NCBI GenBank assembly: GCA_036245525.1
Contig: BTPG01000005.1
Span: 113,764,466 to 113,828,465 of the forward strand
Reading direction: 5' to 3'
Origin: Semisulcospira habei
Lineage: Eukaryota; Mollusca; Gastropoda; Semisulcospiridae
Length of the DNA stretch: 64,000 nt
Shown here: positions 21,414-31,851 of the stretch, one piece after another
Layout of the letters: each line of letters opens with the position of its first letter
Position numbering within the stretch: position 1 is the first letter of the stretch
Program-made: the position numbers and the translations under genes
Notes under the pieces: model-generated
Databases searched by the model: none
Seen by the model: only the letters and a program-made list of their open reading frames with translations
What the model was told of the DNA's origin: nothing

Positions 21414-21544
21414 ACCGCGGGAGCCAGAGACCTGTTCGCGGATACATCGGTATGCTGGAGCGCGTGACACTGAGGGTGACTTGTACCACGCTAGGCGAAA
21501 CGTTGTGGTGTGCCTTCGAGTACCATTCGGAGGAAGAGTTCTCG

Positions 21545-21730
21545 CCAGACACACCCACTCCGGGGATTGAGCCACAAGTACACCTCTTTTCAAATGAAAT
21601 GCTAAAAGCATCTCATTTGAATAGAAGTGTACCCGTGGCGTAATCCCCCCTCCTTCCATCTCTATTTAGTATCTTATTTGAATAGATGCGTACTTTTGTG
21701 GTGTACTCCCCGAGTGGGGTTTGTCTGGGT
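21545..21730. repeat. hpN three-armed foldback (L-R'-R)
   Basis: The left arm (21545-21602, CCAGACACACCCACTCCGGG ... AAATGAAATGCT) is followed by a partial right arm (21608-21648, AGCATCTCATTTGAATAG) and a second, longer right arm (21668-21730) ending GAGTGGGGTTTGTCTGG. Confidence 0.75.
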
Positions 21731-22085
21731 ACCACTCACGCAAACGGTACGGGATTGGCTAAACGAGTCCACACAAACCAGACGAAGAAAAACAACCCAG
21801 CAAAACCAAACAGCGTTGTTGACTCACCAACAGAAGCAGCAGGCCCTTGCTCCCCGGTCGGTGGGCTGGGAGGGCGAGGAGGGCGGCGAGTCAGGCACCT
21901 GACCTTGGCCCTGACCTTGAGCCATGCCGCCCCGGCTGTTCCTCATCCTCACGTCATTTTCAGCTGACGTGGAGGACTGGCGGCGCAGCACCGTGGCGGC
22001 GCTCATCTGCAAACAGATTTCGAGGGCAAGGTTACGACTTTGAATAGATGTCCGACAGCATTGAAGGGCAAGGTCATGAAGAAAC

Positions 22086-22155
22086 TACTGTCAATAGACT
22101 AGTCGCGACTGTCAATAGACTAGTCACGATTTTCAACAGACTAGTCTGGTGTGTG
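22086..22155. repeat. 22-bp tandem repeat, about three units
   Basis: CTGTCAATAGACTAGTC recurs with small changes (GCGA, ACGA spacers), the last unit reading TTCAACAGACTAGTC. Confidence 0.8.
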
Positions 22156-22296
22156 CTTGGGGCCGCTGTATGCACCCTCCTCAAAGAATCAAGAGACAGC
22201 TTTGTCCAGCTGAACAACTGCAAGTAACAGTGGCGTAGGACAACGAGTGGGAAACAAGCACAGGCATGTGTATCAAAACGATGAAAACAGACATGC

Positions 22297-22396
22297 ATAT
22301 ACTGAGGAGCAAAAGAAATTCGACCTTTTTGGAATGATCAGAAACACTTCCGATGAATCCAAAAATGTCGCATTTCCTTTGCTCCGTCAGTATATA
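22297..22396. repeat. hpF foldback
   Basis: TACTGAGGAGCAAAAGAAAT pairs with ATTTCCTTTGCTCCGTCAGTA. A loop of about 15 nt separates GGAATGATCAGAAACA from GATGAATCC. Confidence 0.8.
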
Positions 22397-22947
22397 AACA
22401 ATAGTGTTGTTTTTCCATTGTTAGCCCTGTTTATATCAACCGGGGGCTCAAGCTGTTCATTGCGTCTTGTTGGTCTCATTTATATATGGATGGGTGATCC
22501 CATCTCCACTTTGGTACCAGTTTCAGCCAACTTAATAAAATTTCAAATACAAAACGATTTCCAAATACCGTGTAGCTCGCTTGAGCTTGCCCTTAGCACC
22601 ACGTGAATGTTCTGTGTTTACGTACAGTGTTATTTTTATGTATTTCGCGTTGAATTTATCATAGTTTCAAAGACAAATTCTAACGCCTCTATGGCATTCA
22701 ATCGACCTCACACTGTTGTGAACTGAAACATGAAATAGTTAGATGAACACGATGATGAGGATAATAATAATGATGGTGATAATGCTGATGTCTAATGATA
22801 CAGCTCTTCTAAGCAGTCAAATCAGTTTAGTTCAGTTCGGAAAGGCCCACACGCGCCCCATCTCAACCATGAGAAGCCTTCCCAGAGCCAAGCCAGCACT
22901 GCTAAATCGATACACTTTTATTTTCCATTACACTACCGCTATGAGAC
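22397..22947. other. Unrecognised AT-rich DNA
   Basis: No gene. A GATGAT/AATAAT-rich patch lies at 22742-22800. Confidence 0.35.
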
Positions 22948-23008
22948 TGGTTGTCTCCATCGATTCGCTACGGCTGAGCGGTAGCGAATTGAGGGAGACA
23001 ACCAGTGT
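22948..23008. repeat. hpI foldback
   Basis: The arm CTGGTTGTCTCCATCGATTC pairs with GAATTGAGGGAGACAACCAG; inner arms GCTAC / GTAGC flank a short loop. Other copies are at 53900 and 54872. Confidence 0.8.
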
Positions 23009-23057
23009 GTACTGCCCCATTTATATATCATGCAAAAGCCAGTATGTCTGTTTTAAT

Positions 23058-23102
23058 GAAAAGCGAGATTTCCTTTGTGTAACGACGACTACCTCGCTTT
23101 TC
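23058..23102. repeat. Short dispersed hairpin-like fragment
   Basis: AAAAGCGAGATTTCCTTTG and ACCTCGCTTTT are partly complementary. A related left half occurs near 26200 (AAAAGCGAGATTTTCGTTG). Confidence 0.4.
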
Positions 23103-23320
23103 TAAAAATAATATTTTAAAAAGTCGGCTTTTGCCCAGTAAGGATACAGCCGTACTTTGCACTACTTTTCATAGCGTACTTAGTTCAGCGTGCAGCTTCA
23201 TTTCTTAGCGCTTATATGGCCAAATGAATCCAGCAGAAAATGTCTGATCAGATCTGCTGGTCTTGTCTCCGGTATTCAGCCGATCTCAACACTCGGGCAG
23301 TCAGCGCCGCTGGTCCGCAA

Positions 23321-23386
23321 ACAAGCACCGATTCTCATGCGCCCCTGCTGGGTTCCAGGGGCTCGTGAGGATCTCTGTAGCTCCTG
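23321..23386. repeat. hpA hairpin, degenerate
   Basis: CACCGATTCTCATGCGCCCC pairs with GGGGCTCGTGAGGATCTC. Confidence 0.5.
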
Positions 23387-23532
23387 TTGGCCCGGTGTAG
23401 AGCTGTGTGCCTCAGTAAATGGAGGTACTAGGTCACCGATCGGCCGGTGCGCGATGTTGGAGCGCCTAATATTATAAGTATTGTCATGTGGAAAAAGGTA
23501 TTAGTCAGCCCATCAGCCAGAAACTTCCATCT

Positions 23533-23598
23533 GCAAGAGGCATAGATTCTCATGAGCCCCTGCTATCTCAGGGGCTCATGAGAGTCTATGCCTCTTGC
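23533..23598. repeat. hpA hairpin
   Basis: GCAAGAGGCATAGATTCTCA pairs with TGAGAGTCTATGCCTCTTGC, with one mismatch. It is the CCCCTGC/GCAGGGG-type subfamily. The flanks are not the standard MITE flanks. Confidence 0.75.
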
Positions 23599-23599
23599 G

Positions 23600-24170
23600 A
23601 GCGAAAATCAGCACCTTTACATCATAAGAGGAATTCATCGTGGAGTTATAACCGTAATCGTATAATGGAATCGATAACAATTCTTCGTACAACAGTGCCA
23701 TAGCGACATTACTGTTATTATGTTTTGGTACATTATTATAATGGATCTTTCACAGCTGTACTCGGAGGTGTGTGCAACGAAGGGTGGCGAGTTTCAAGGG
23801 ATATAGAACAAAAACACCATCAACATAGTTCACAAGACAAAAATCTGATAATCGCATTTTATTTCTCAAAGATCTGAAAACAGTTAACTGTCGCACATAT
23901 CGTAGAAGTGTTCCCGTTTTCTCGGTGCTCTTCCTATGCTTTAAACAACAACAACAACAACAACAACAATGTGTATGCTTTTTCATCGCTTTTTTAATGC
24001 TTTCTGAATTTTTCGCAATTTTATAGATGAGTTCAACATCTCTGTAGGAAAAAAGAAATGTGATGGTGGAGAGTTTGTTTTTTTACAAGCCATCTACTGT
24101 GCCATCCGCACCGATTCAACAAACCACCAAGTTTTCAGGAAATTTGTTTATACTCAAACTAGTGATGGAA
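23600..24170. other. Unrecognised DNA
   Basis: A short (AAC)n lies at 23945-23969. No gene is seen. Confidence 0.4.
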
Positions 24171-24173
24171 GAG

Positions 24174-24410
24174 TATGGTATGGTATGGTATGGTATGGTA
24201 TGGTATGGTATGGTATGGTATGGTATGGTATGGTATGGTATGGTATGGTATGGTGTCTCCGAGGCGCACATGCCCATCTATTTCAAGATGCTCAAGGCGC
24301 CGCAGGGACGGAAGATGGGCTTGGAAAACCTGCTGCTACGAAGCGCTACTTTATGTGCAAACCTCCAAGCCTGCTATTAACTTCGGTGCGTGCGATTTAT
24401 TTCCATTCCA
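24174..24410 (+). repeat. (TATGG)n-headed dispersed repeat, copy 2
   Basis: About 15 TATGG units (24176-24253) precede the body GTGTCTCCGAGGCGCACATG, GATGCTCAAGGCGCCGCAGG and CTGCTGCTACGAAGCGC. The body matches 14192-14366. The apparent Met-Val-Trp-Tyr frame is the microsatellite. Confidence 0.8.
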
Positions 24411-24470
24411 CCGGCTCTAAAGAGAAAAAAAAAAAGTTTCAGCCCGATGAAGACTAAACTAGACCAAACA

Positions 24471-24539
24471 TGTGTGCAGGTCTATGATTTTGTACCTTAC
24501 AGCATAGAACCGTAGGTTTCAAAATCACAGACCAGCACA
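24471..24539. repeat. hpE foldback, degenerate
   Basis: TGTGTGCAGGTCTATGATTT pairs with AAAATCACAGACCAGCACA; the inner part (GTACCTTAC / GTAGGTTTC) is worn. Confidence 0.65.
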
Positions 24540-24865
24540 GTCTTTCGATGGGTCAACACCTGCGAACAAAATTGTACTAAGAAACCCAGTGGTTTCGTTT
24601 CTGCGAGAGAGAAACAAGTTGGACCAAGTTTGTGTCACTCGCCTCGTGAGCTACGTCACAGGCATTCTATGGTGATTTGTCTGAGAGCGCGAATATCTCG
24701 CGCCCTACAAACTCTGGTTATCAGGCCAACAGAGGGATGGTGAATTGTTTGAAAGCAATCAAAGCTAGCGTCATCAAAACTCCGCTGATATTCATTCCCC
24801 TGTGACAGAGACCCAGTGAACTGCATAGGAACGTTCACAGCTCTCGCCCTATGAACCCGATACAC

Positions 24866-24950
24866 TTAACCCCTTAAGTGCCGGGGCAAAGTGACCGTTA
24901 CCTAGCTGCAAGAGACATAAACCCTTATGAGCCCCCGCTGAATGGGTTAA
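24866..24950. mobile_element. Miniature hpA derivative, 85 bp, TTAA-flanked
   Basis: TTAACCCCTTAAGTGCCGG (TTAA 24866-24869) leads to a left hpA arm (GCAAGAGACATAAACCC) and then CCCGCTGAATGGGTTAA (TTAA 24947-24950). The right arm and long side are deleted, but both ends remain. Confidence 0.65.
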
Positions 24951-25710
24951 AAAAATTTAATCCAAAACAAAAACAAAAAAGCAATCAAACAAACAAACAA
25001 ACGCTTGAGCGTGCGTGTTGGATTATGTTCGCGGCGCTTTGAGCCGATTTGTAGATTTTGATAAAGCACCTATACAGAAGCCGGTATTACTATTTTTATT
25101 ATGTGACTAGTAGTAGTAATAGTAGCAGTATTAGTAGTAGTATTAATGACACTGGAATTTTGAGGGTACGAGGTTTGATTGTATCAGAAGGAATGACAGG
25201 TTTTGAGGTTGCGATGTGTGACCATATTGGAATGGGAGTGGAGTCTTGAGGGTGTGAATTGTAGTCTCTCTCAAACGATTCACCGTCTGACGCCCGAAGA
25301 CTCGGTGTTCAGAGGCAATCATGCGGACAAGCTATTTGGAAGAAGTTACAAGGTTGGCGATGAAAACACGACGTTTATTGCAGCATTTTCTCAGTTCTAA
25401 TCACGACACGTCAATATCCCTCAGTGGTGAGTGACAACGCAATCACATAGCGTCGTAAGCAAATAACCACACGCTGAGATGACCATCCCACATTCACTTC
25501 ACCAATTCATTACATGTCTAGTGGGGCGAATGCCCAGTCGGGTTGGTAGGTGCACTTCATCGGGACTGAAGATCTGTACAAGATGGTACGCATTTATTAT
25601 GTATCAAATACGTACATCGTGCAGTCGTTGTGATACAAAATTCACTTATTCGGGATACTGTATGTTTGTGTCTCGGAGGTTGGCCGAGCGTGTCGGGAAC
25701 GCTGGACCAG
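24951..25710. other. Unrecognised DNA
   Basis: A TAGTAG-rich patch lies at 25104-25150. No gene is seen. Confidence 0.35.
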
Positions 25711-25824
25711 TTGAACCCTTTGGCGGTCGGTAGCACTTTTTGTCTAGGCGTTTTCTGCGGGAATCACCTCGACAAAAACCGCTACCGACAGCAAAAAAGC
25801 TCGCGACCGACAGCCAAGGGTTTT
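25711..25824. mobile_element. hpC element, rearranged
   Basis: TTGAACCCTTTGGCGGTCGG starts the element. The right arm CCGCTACCGACAGCAAAA is followed by a second terminal copy GCGACCGACAGCCAAGGG, so the end is duplicated. Confidence 0.65.
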
Positions 25825-26715
25825 AGCTCACTCATCCCTGAAAATCAAACTACAGTGGCGAATGGACTGATCATGATTTATCAAGTTCGCACGTTCGCAA
25901 ATGCAACCTGGCGTTTCATGGAAAATCATGGTAAATGGTTCGCAGACATCACTGTAGGCACCTCATATCCTACAAGGACGTCGAATGAATGTAATACTCG
26001 CGTGCGCCGGCGTAACATTGCAGAATGACCCCTACGCCAGATCGACGCAGGTCACATTGGCGAACGCATTGCCTTGTCTGACAATTTGGCGTGAAGGGAA
26101 GAACACGCAAACGTGACTCTCACTCCAAATCGACACGGGGTCACTTGGGATTGTTGCCATGCCCGAAGAAGGCAGAAGACAGTAAGTCCATTTTTCTGAA
26201 AAGCGAGATTTTCGTTGTATTACAATGCAATTAATATCGCTTGTCTCAAATATGGACGATTATCTTTTACCTTTCTAAGGTAGCGTGACCCCGTGTACCA
26301 AAGTAACCCTGGGTCGATCCGGCGAGAGAGTCATTTTGGCAGTTACACCGGTACGTAGTGCACTTAAAGTGACATTATTCATTTTCCCTCCTACAAAGGT
26401 GGCAAAGTGGGACTTGTCTAAAGAAATAACTTGCCAACATGTTACAATTATTGTATTACATAGTACGACCGAAAGCACGAGCGCGTTTGACGCAGCACTC
26501 ACAGCACGACAACTATGACAACTATTAAGTTAAGTGACCTATTTGGCATCGACGAGCACGTGCACTTTGAGAAATGAAATTCATCTCATCTAAGTATGCG
26601 ACTGAATGAGTTTTTGGCAGCCTATGTATGGTTAGTGCGCATATGTGCCTGCTTACATAAGGGATAATGTAATGACGAAGTAAGAGAACAAAGTGCAGTC
26701 TCATCAACATAAATA
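25825..26715. other. Unrecognised DNA
   Basis: Only the fragment near 26200 related to 23058 was noticed. No gene is seen. Confidence 0.35.
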
Positions 26716-26780
26716 CCCCAGTACGCAAAGGCCTTCGGACCGAAGTCGGCCACAGTGGGCCCGTGCACGACAGTGCTGGG
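26716..26780. repeat. hpG foldback, reduced
   Basis: The left arm CCCAGTACGCAAAGGCCTTC continues to GAAGTCGGCCACAGTGGGCC; most of the right arm is missing. Confidence 0.6.
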
Positions 26781-27094
26781 GTGTTCATCTGGAAGATGCA
26801 AGAGCCTCGCTGAACAACAAAATGTACAAGTATACGCCCAATATGTACGACTGCAAGTGGTGTGTATCTTCATGGGTCCCTGAAAGATTCAGGAGCTGCT
26901 AAAAAAAATATGTGTCTCTTGCTTTTCAGAGCTGTACAATTGACATCCTCATGTACTCATGAGAGTCTCTGGCAGATTTGGGGGGTGTCTGCCGGGCTGA
27001 TCGAGCAGCTCAATGAGGTTTAGGCCGCCATAGTGGTGGTCAAAGTGAATTACGCAGTCGACAGCGAGCGTCTCTGGGGCTGTCTGTCACCTTC

Positions 27095-27260
27095 TCCTCC
27101 CGGGGACACACTCTCGGACACAAATACGCACTCACACACATGCACGCAGGCAGGCAGACACACGAACGCTCGAAAATACACTCCCACACACGCCCCCCCC
27201 CCTCCCCCCACCCCTCACAAACACACACACACACACACACATGCGCGCACACGCTCGCAT
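27095..27260. repeat. CA-rich low-complexity DNA
   Basis: Imperfect CACACA and CCCCC stretches. The open frames here are compositional. Confidence 0.7.
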
Positions 27261-27289
27261 GCACGTATGCATTAGTAAAAACTATTATG

Positions 27290-27357
27290 TGCGCTGGTTT
27301 GTGATTTTGGACCTTTCGGCTATAGCCATAAGATCCAAAATCACACACCGGCACACA
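27290..27357. repeat. hpE foldback
   Basis: TGTGCGCTGGTTTGTGATTT pairs with AAATCACACACCGGCACA. Both arms share GTGTG/CACAC variants relative to GGTCTG/CAGACC. Confidence 0.75.
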
Positions 27358-27427
27358 ATGATGACCGAAAAAGCACGCGCGCTCGGTAGCACACGGTAAA
27401 AAGTACACGTGACAGCGCATACAAACA

Positions 27428-28354
<927 letters not shown>

Positions 28355-28552
28355 TTGCTGAAAAAAATCGAACACCGCCCAACTGCAAGATGCAAAGAAC
28401 ATCATGAGCCCCGCACCTGTAGGGGCTCATGAGGTTCTTTGCATCTTGCTGACCCCACTTTGCATCCATGTTCCTTGGACGTCAAAAGCTCTTTGCTGTT
28501 GAAGTAACAAAGAATACAAACACAGCCTGCGGGCACTGGCAGCTAAGGCGTT
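28355..28552. mobile_element. hpA MITE with heavily compensated arms
   Basis: The hairpin 28385-28449 reads GCAAGATGCAAAGAAC on the left and GTTCTTTGCATCTTGC on the right: three substitutions from the family sequence present on both arms. There is one mismatch beyond that, next to CTCATGAG. The right flank ends CACTGGCAGCTAAGGCG without TTAA. Confidence 0.7.
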
Positions 28553-28720
28553 CATTCATTCAGCTCTGAAGCCACCTAACAGGCCACGTGATCAAACGTG
28601 AAAGTTCAAAAGTTGAGCCAGGACATACTGGCACTTAGAGGCGCCTGACTATTCTGGCACTACCTTTGAATTATCACGGTCAATCTCGTCTCTGAATTGT
28701 TATTTAGTAAGAGATAATTT
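28553..28720. mobile_element. hpB MITE, degenerate
   Basis: CATTCATTCAGCTCTG resembles the hpB end. The right arm (TGGCACTACCTTTGAATTATC) is well kept; the left arm is worn. Confidence 0.5.
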
Positions 28721-28819
28721 TGACCGCAGGGCCACACTCATCGCCTCAGCCTCCCATAACAACTCGTATTCCTTTCGCTTGTGGGCGGTTATCGTCGGCA
28801 GAAGGGACAGAGAAGTAGC

Positions 28820-28912
28820 TTAACCCTTTGGGTGTCGGTAGCAGTTTTAGTCGCGATGATTGCTGCAGGAATCATCGCGACTAAAACCGCTACCGACACT
28901 CAAAAGAGTTAA
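28820..28912. mobile_element. hpC palindromic element, 93 bp, TTAA at both ends
   Basis: TTAA 28820-28823 and 28909-28912. The arm GGGTGTCGGTAGCAGTTTTA pairs with TAAAACCGCTACCGACACTC around GATTGCTGCAGGAATC. Relative to the copy at 19869, GGCTGTCGG is GGGTGTCGG here and the opposite arm changed to match (CCGACACTC). Confidence 0.85.
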
Positions 28913-29243
28913 TTCCCCTCATAAAGCATGTACAGGAAGCTGTGACAGCAACCCACAAGGTGTGTTCAAGAGTCTGGAGCCCGGTTCTGACTCTGGGCAG
29001 AGCTTCCGAGCGACACCCATCGCCTCCAGCCCAATAAAGATCCTCCCGGAGCTTCTCCACGCCAAAATCGATGGACATCTCATCAGCACTTTGGCGGACC
29101 CACTCCAGACCTGCACTAGACGTGGGGTCTCAAGCACCCTTGCAGCCTGCAGGGGGCCACGAGTACATATACCTGTTCCTGACCCGAACAGATTCCGGTT
29201 GTTCCTCAAAGCACGGGTGTTGTATCAATGTGAGATGCCCCAA
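28913..29243. other. Unrecognised GC-richer DNA
   Basis: Open on both strands for roughly 290 bp (28860-29381 plus; 28919-29209 minus) with balanced composition, but no domain is recognisable. A decayed exon cannot be excluded. Confidence 0.3.
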
Positions 29244-29335
29244 GCTGATCGCGGTCAGCAAGAGGCGCAGATTCTCACGAGCCCCGGCACCGCAGGGGCT
29301 CATGCAAATCTACGCCTCTTGCTCACCGCGATCAG
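29244..29335. repeat. hpA hairpin extended into its flanks
   Basis: Beyond the hpA core (AGCAAGAGGCG / CGCCTCTTGCT) the flanks continue to pair: CTGATCGCGGT on the left and ACCGCGATCAG on the right. This extension is not seen in other copies. Confidence 0.7.
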
Positions 29336-29708
29336 GCTTCGGCTTTGGCTACATTTTAGGGTGATATACAGGGTTAGGTGACAACGAATAGGGTAAGGTT
29401 GCACGACGCGTCTGAAGCGAGGCGAATGTGACACAGCGTAAGGTCTGATCCACCCACGCATCAACACGTACTGTCTTGGAATGAGAGCATGCATGAGCAC
29501 TGACCGTTCCTAAGGATGCTATGTTCGCAGCGCCACAGGCTGACAACAAGCGTATCAGATATTACCTACTGATCTACGCCAACTGATCCGTGCGTGTCAC
29601 TGGCCAGTGAGGACACTTTGCCAACACTCATGGCCACGGCTGTCAAGTGCAGAACAAATAGCTGTTTTAGTTTCAAAGCAGACAAGCACTCATTTTCAAA
29701 ATTACACA

Positions 29709-29923
29709 TTGAACCCCTTCCCTGCAACTGGACGCATATTTTGCTATGGAATCTTTGATCATTGCAAAACCAAAAGCTACGATTGTCCAAACAACATGGG
29801 ATACGAGCTGGCCTCAGCAAAAGGCATAGATCCTCATGAGCCCCCGCAGTCGCGGGGCTCATGAGGATCTATGTCTCTTGCAGTTGGATCGCGCTACCCT
29901 TTCTCGGCAGTCAAAGGGTTAGT
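29709..29923. mobile_element. hpA MITE, near complete
   Basis: Ends TTGAACCCCTTCCCTGC and CGGCAGTCAAAGGGTTAG (degenerate TTAA). The hairpin 29817-29882 has the standard arms and lies about 108 bp from the left end, as in the copies at 6597 and 34274. Confidence 0.8.
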
Positions 29924-30139
29924 GTTTGGTCTGTCAGCTAGAATGAAAATCCAGGAGCAACAAGGAGTGGGTTCCAATTTTTAGCCCACAGGAAATCAAA
30001 CTTATGGGCTTTAAAACAAGAGTCCCGTGCGCAGAGCGAGCTTTGTAAAATGCTGTCAGCAAGATCTACAGCTGATGACTGACAGCCTGAAAAAGAAATA
30101 CACTTATCTGTCTCCTAAAGGACTAAACCAATTTTTAAT

Positions 30140-30560
30140 TAGACTGGGTGCGACACTATATGCAGGGTTAAGTGCAATGTCCTAGGCTGGATTGGGTGTC
30201 ATATGCAAAACCTGATCGGGTGCAGTGTCCTGAAATGGATCGGGTGCAACATCCTAAACTGGACTGGGCGTCATGTCCTAAACCTGATCGGGTGCAGTAT
30301 CCACTGGATCGGGTGCTACGTCCTAATCTGGATTGTGTGTCATGTCCTGAACTGGATCTGGTGCAACGTCCTGAACTGGATTGTGTCATGTCCTAAACTT
30401 GATCGGGTGTAGTGTGCTGAACTGGATCGGGTGCATGTCCTAAACTAGACAGAATGAAGATTCCTGAAATACACTGGGTGCGACTGTCCTGCGCTAAATT
30501 GCGTGCAGTGTCCCAAACTGCACAAGAAGCTCTGTCCCAAAGTGGACTGTGTGCATGTCT
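30140..30560. repeat. Degenerate 24-bp tandem repeat
   Basis: About 16 diverged units of the form CTGGATCGGGTGCAATGTCC. The 24-bp period leaves an open frame with an 8-residue repeat (around QCPELDRV), which I regard as a by-product of the period. Confidence 0.85.
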
Positions 30561-30663
30561 CCCAGGCTGCCGTGCAACGGAGCACTGGTGCCTTGGTGAC
30601 GGTTATCTGGTACCACTGGTTGCAGGCACACCGACTGCTACACTTCTTTCTTCATTCCACCTA

Positions 30664-30723
30664 CAAAAGTCATAGATTCTCACGAGCCCCTTCCAGGAGC
30701 TCAAGAGAATCTATGACTCTTGC
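30664..30723. repeat. hpA hairpin, compensated variant
   Basis: AGTCATAGATTCTC pairs with GAGAATCTATGACT, where the family has GGCATAG/CTATGCC: the same change on both arms. The loop side is shortened. Confidence 0.65.
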
Positions 30724-30847
30724 TGGCACACTGGCTAAGGAAACTAAGCCATTTGCGGCAGAGGTCTGGGATTGGTGCCATTGAGTGAATTACATCTTTA
30801 CTTCCTCAGACAATAGCAGATTACTCGGCTTCAAAAACCAAGAGCCC

Positions 30848-30940
30848 CAGAGCAGATGTTGGCCGACGTAGACCCGCGCACGGCTTTGCGCGGGCCAAAG
30901 GCGGTTGACGTCCGCCCAATAACCTTTTGCGCACTGGGAA
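30848..30940. repeat. hpG foldback
   Basis: Arms GATGTTGGCCGACGTAGACC and GACGTCCGCCCAATAACCTT are worn at the base. The centre ACCCGCGCACGGCTTTGCGCGGG is well paired. Confidence 0.65.
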
Positions 30941-31069
30941 CGTGACTAACAGACACTTTGCACTTACTCAGCACAACGTTCACAATGACAGACGCTGGCT
31001 GCTTCTTGAAAGTCCTCAAACAGAGCGGAGGAAGTACAACAACAACAAAAGTTAAACCTTAAGGGTTTA

Positions 31070-31222
31070 ATGTCGTTTGTCTATCACGAAGGTGATTTCA
31101 AAGACGGGGCACAGAAAAGAGGTTTCTATGAACTTTGGCCGACCCCAGCTAGGTTCGAACCCAAGACCCTTCAGGACAAGGGTCGAACGCTCTACCTATA
31201 TCTCCTGACCTACCCACATCCC
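31070..31222 (-). mobile_element. tRNA-derived SINE
   Basis: On the minus strand, TAGAGCGTTCGACCC and the B box GGTTCGAACC align in order with the SINE at 55562. Both share the downstream body CTTTGAAATCACCTTCG. Confidence 0.75.
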
Positions 31223-31475
31223 GGACCAGAACAGACTGATGCTACCTGTGGTTTAATCGGGTCTCCTATCATGGGCACGATAGCAAGACGGACGGGACAC
31301 CCCAAAACGGTCATGACATTTCGTCCAATTATACGTTATCCACAGTGTGATACGATTACATATATCGCGATCGAGCCTTTTGCAGTGTAACGAGGGATCG
31401 CCAAATACACCCCTACTGTATATGTTGTACCACAGCAACTGTGGCCCACCTTTCTCAAGCAAGAAATACATCTTC

Positions 31476-31665
31476 TTAGCTTCTTCACTGCCAGAGAAAT
31501 GAAGAATACTACCCAACTGCAAGAGGCACACAACCTCATGAGCCCCCGCAGATGCTGACCCAATTCATATCTGTGTTCCCCAGCCTGGTGGGATTATTCG
31601 GTGTTGAGTTTGCCCTGCTTTCAATGACATAATTTTGCATCCGCTGGCAGCAAATGGGGTTTAAG
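31476..31665. mobile_element. hpA MITE lacking the right hairpin arm
   Basis: Ends TTCTTCACTGCCAGAG and CGCTGGCAGCAAATGGGG. The left arm GCAAGAGGCACACAACCTC is present; the right arm is deleted (CCCGCAGATGCTGACCC). Confidence 0.65.
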
Positions 31666-31724
31666 CATTGGCTGAGCGTGCAGAATCATCAGTAATATGT
31701 ATTAGTACAAGGAGGGCATCATTC

Positions 31725-31796
31725 TTAACTCATTGGAGACGTGCCGCCTTAAGCTTAAGCCGCGTATCCGGAGGCGGCACGTCTCGAATGAGCTAA
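31725..31796. mobile_element. hpD palindromic element
   Basis: TTAA 31725-31728 and CTAA 31793-31796. Arms CTCATTGGAGACGTGCCGCC / GGCGGCACGTCTCGAATGAG. The inner left arm is partly lost (CTTAAGCTTAAGCC). Its right CTAA is also the left end of the next element. Confidence 0.75.
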
Positions 31797-31851
31797 CACC
31801 TTCTCTGCCAGAAGTCGCAGATTGTGCTTTTTGAAACCTCTAATTCAGCGC
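31793..31851. mobile_element. hpA MITE left end feeding the 77-bp array
   Basis: CTAACACCTTCTCTGCCAGA matches the hpA terminus, and GCAGATTGTGCTTTTTGAAA matches the long side. The MITE continues straight into the 77-bp tandem array. Confidence 0.65.

Noticed and set aside
24060..24457. Met-Val-Trp-Tyr repeat protein ORFs
   Set aside because: They are translations of the (TATGG)n head of a dispersed repeat.
28385..28449. Intrinsic transcription terminators at the GC-rich hairpins
   Set aside because: There is no U-tract logic or adjacent gene, and this is not a bacterial genome; the hairpins are members of dispersed repeat families.
28860..29381. A 173-codon plus-strand ORF with balanced composition
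   Set aside because: It begins inside an hpC element and runs through an hpA hairpin; no domain is recognisable, so I list the region only as unrecognised DNA.
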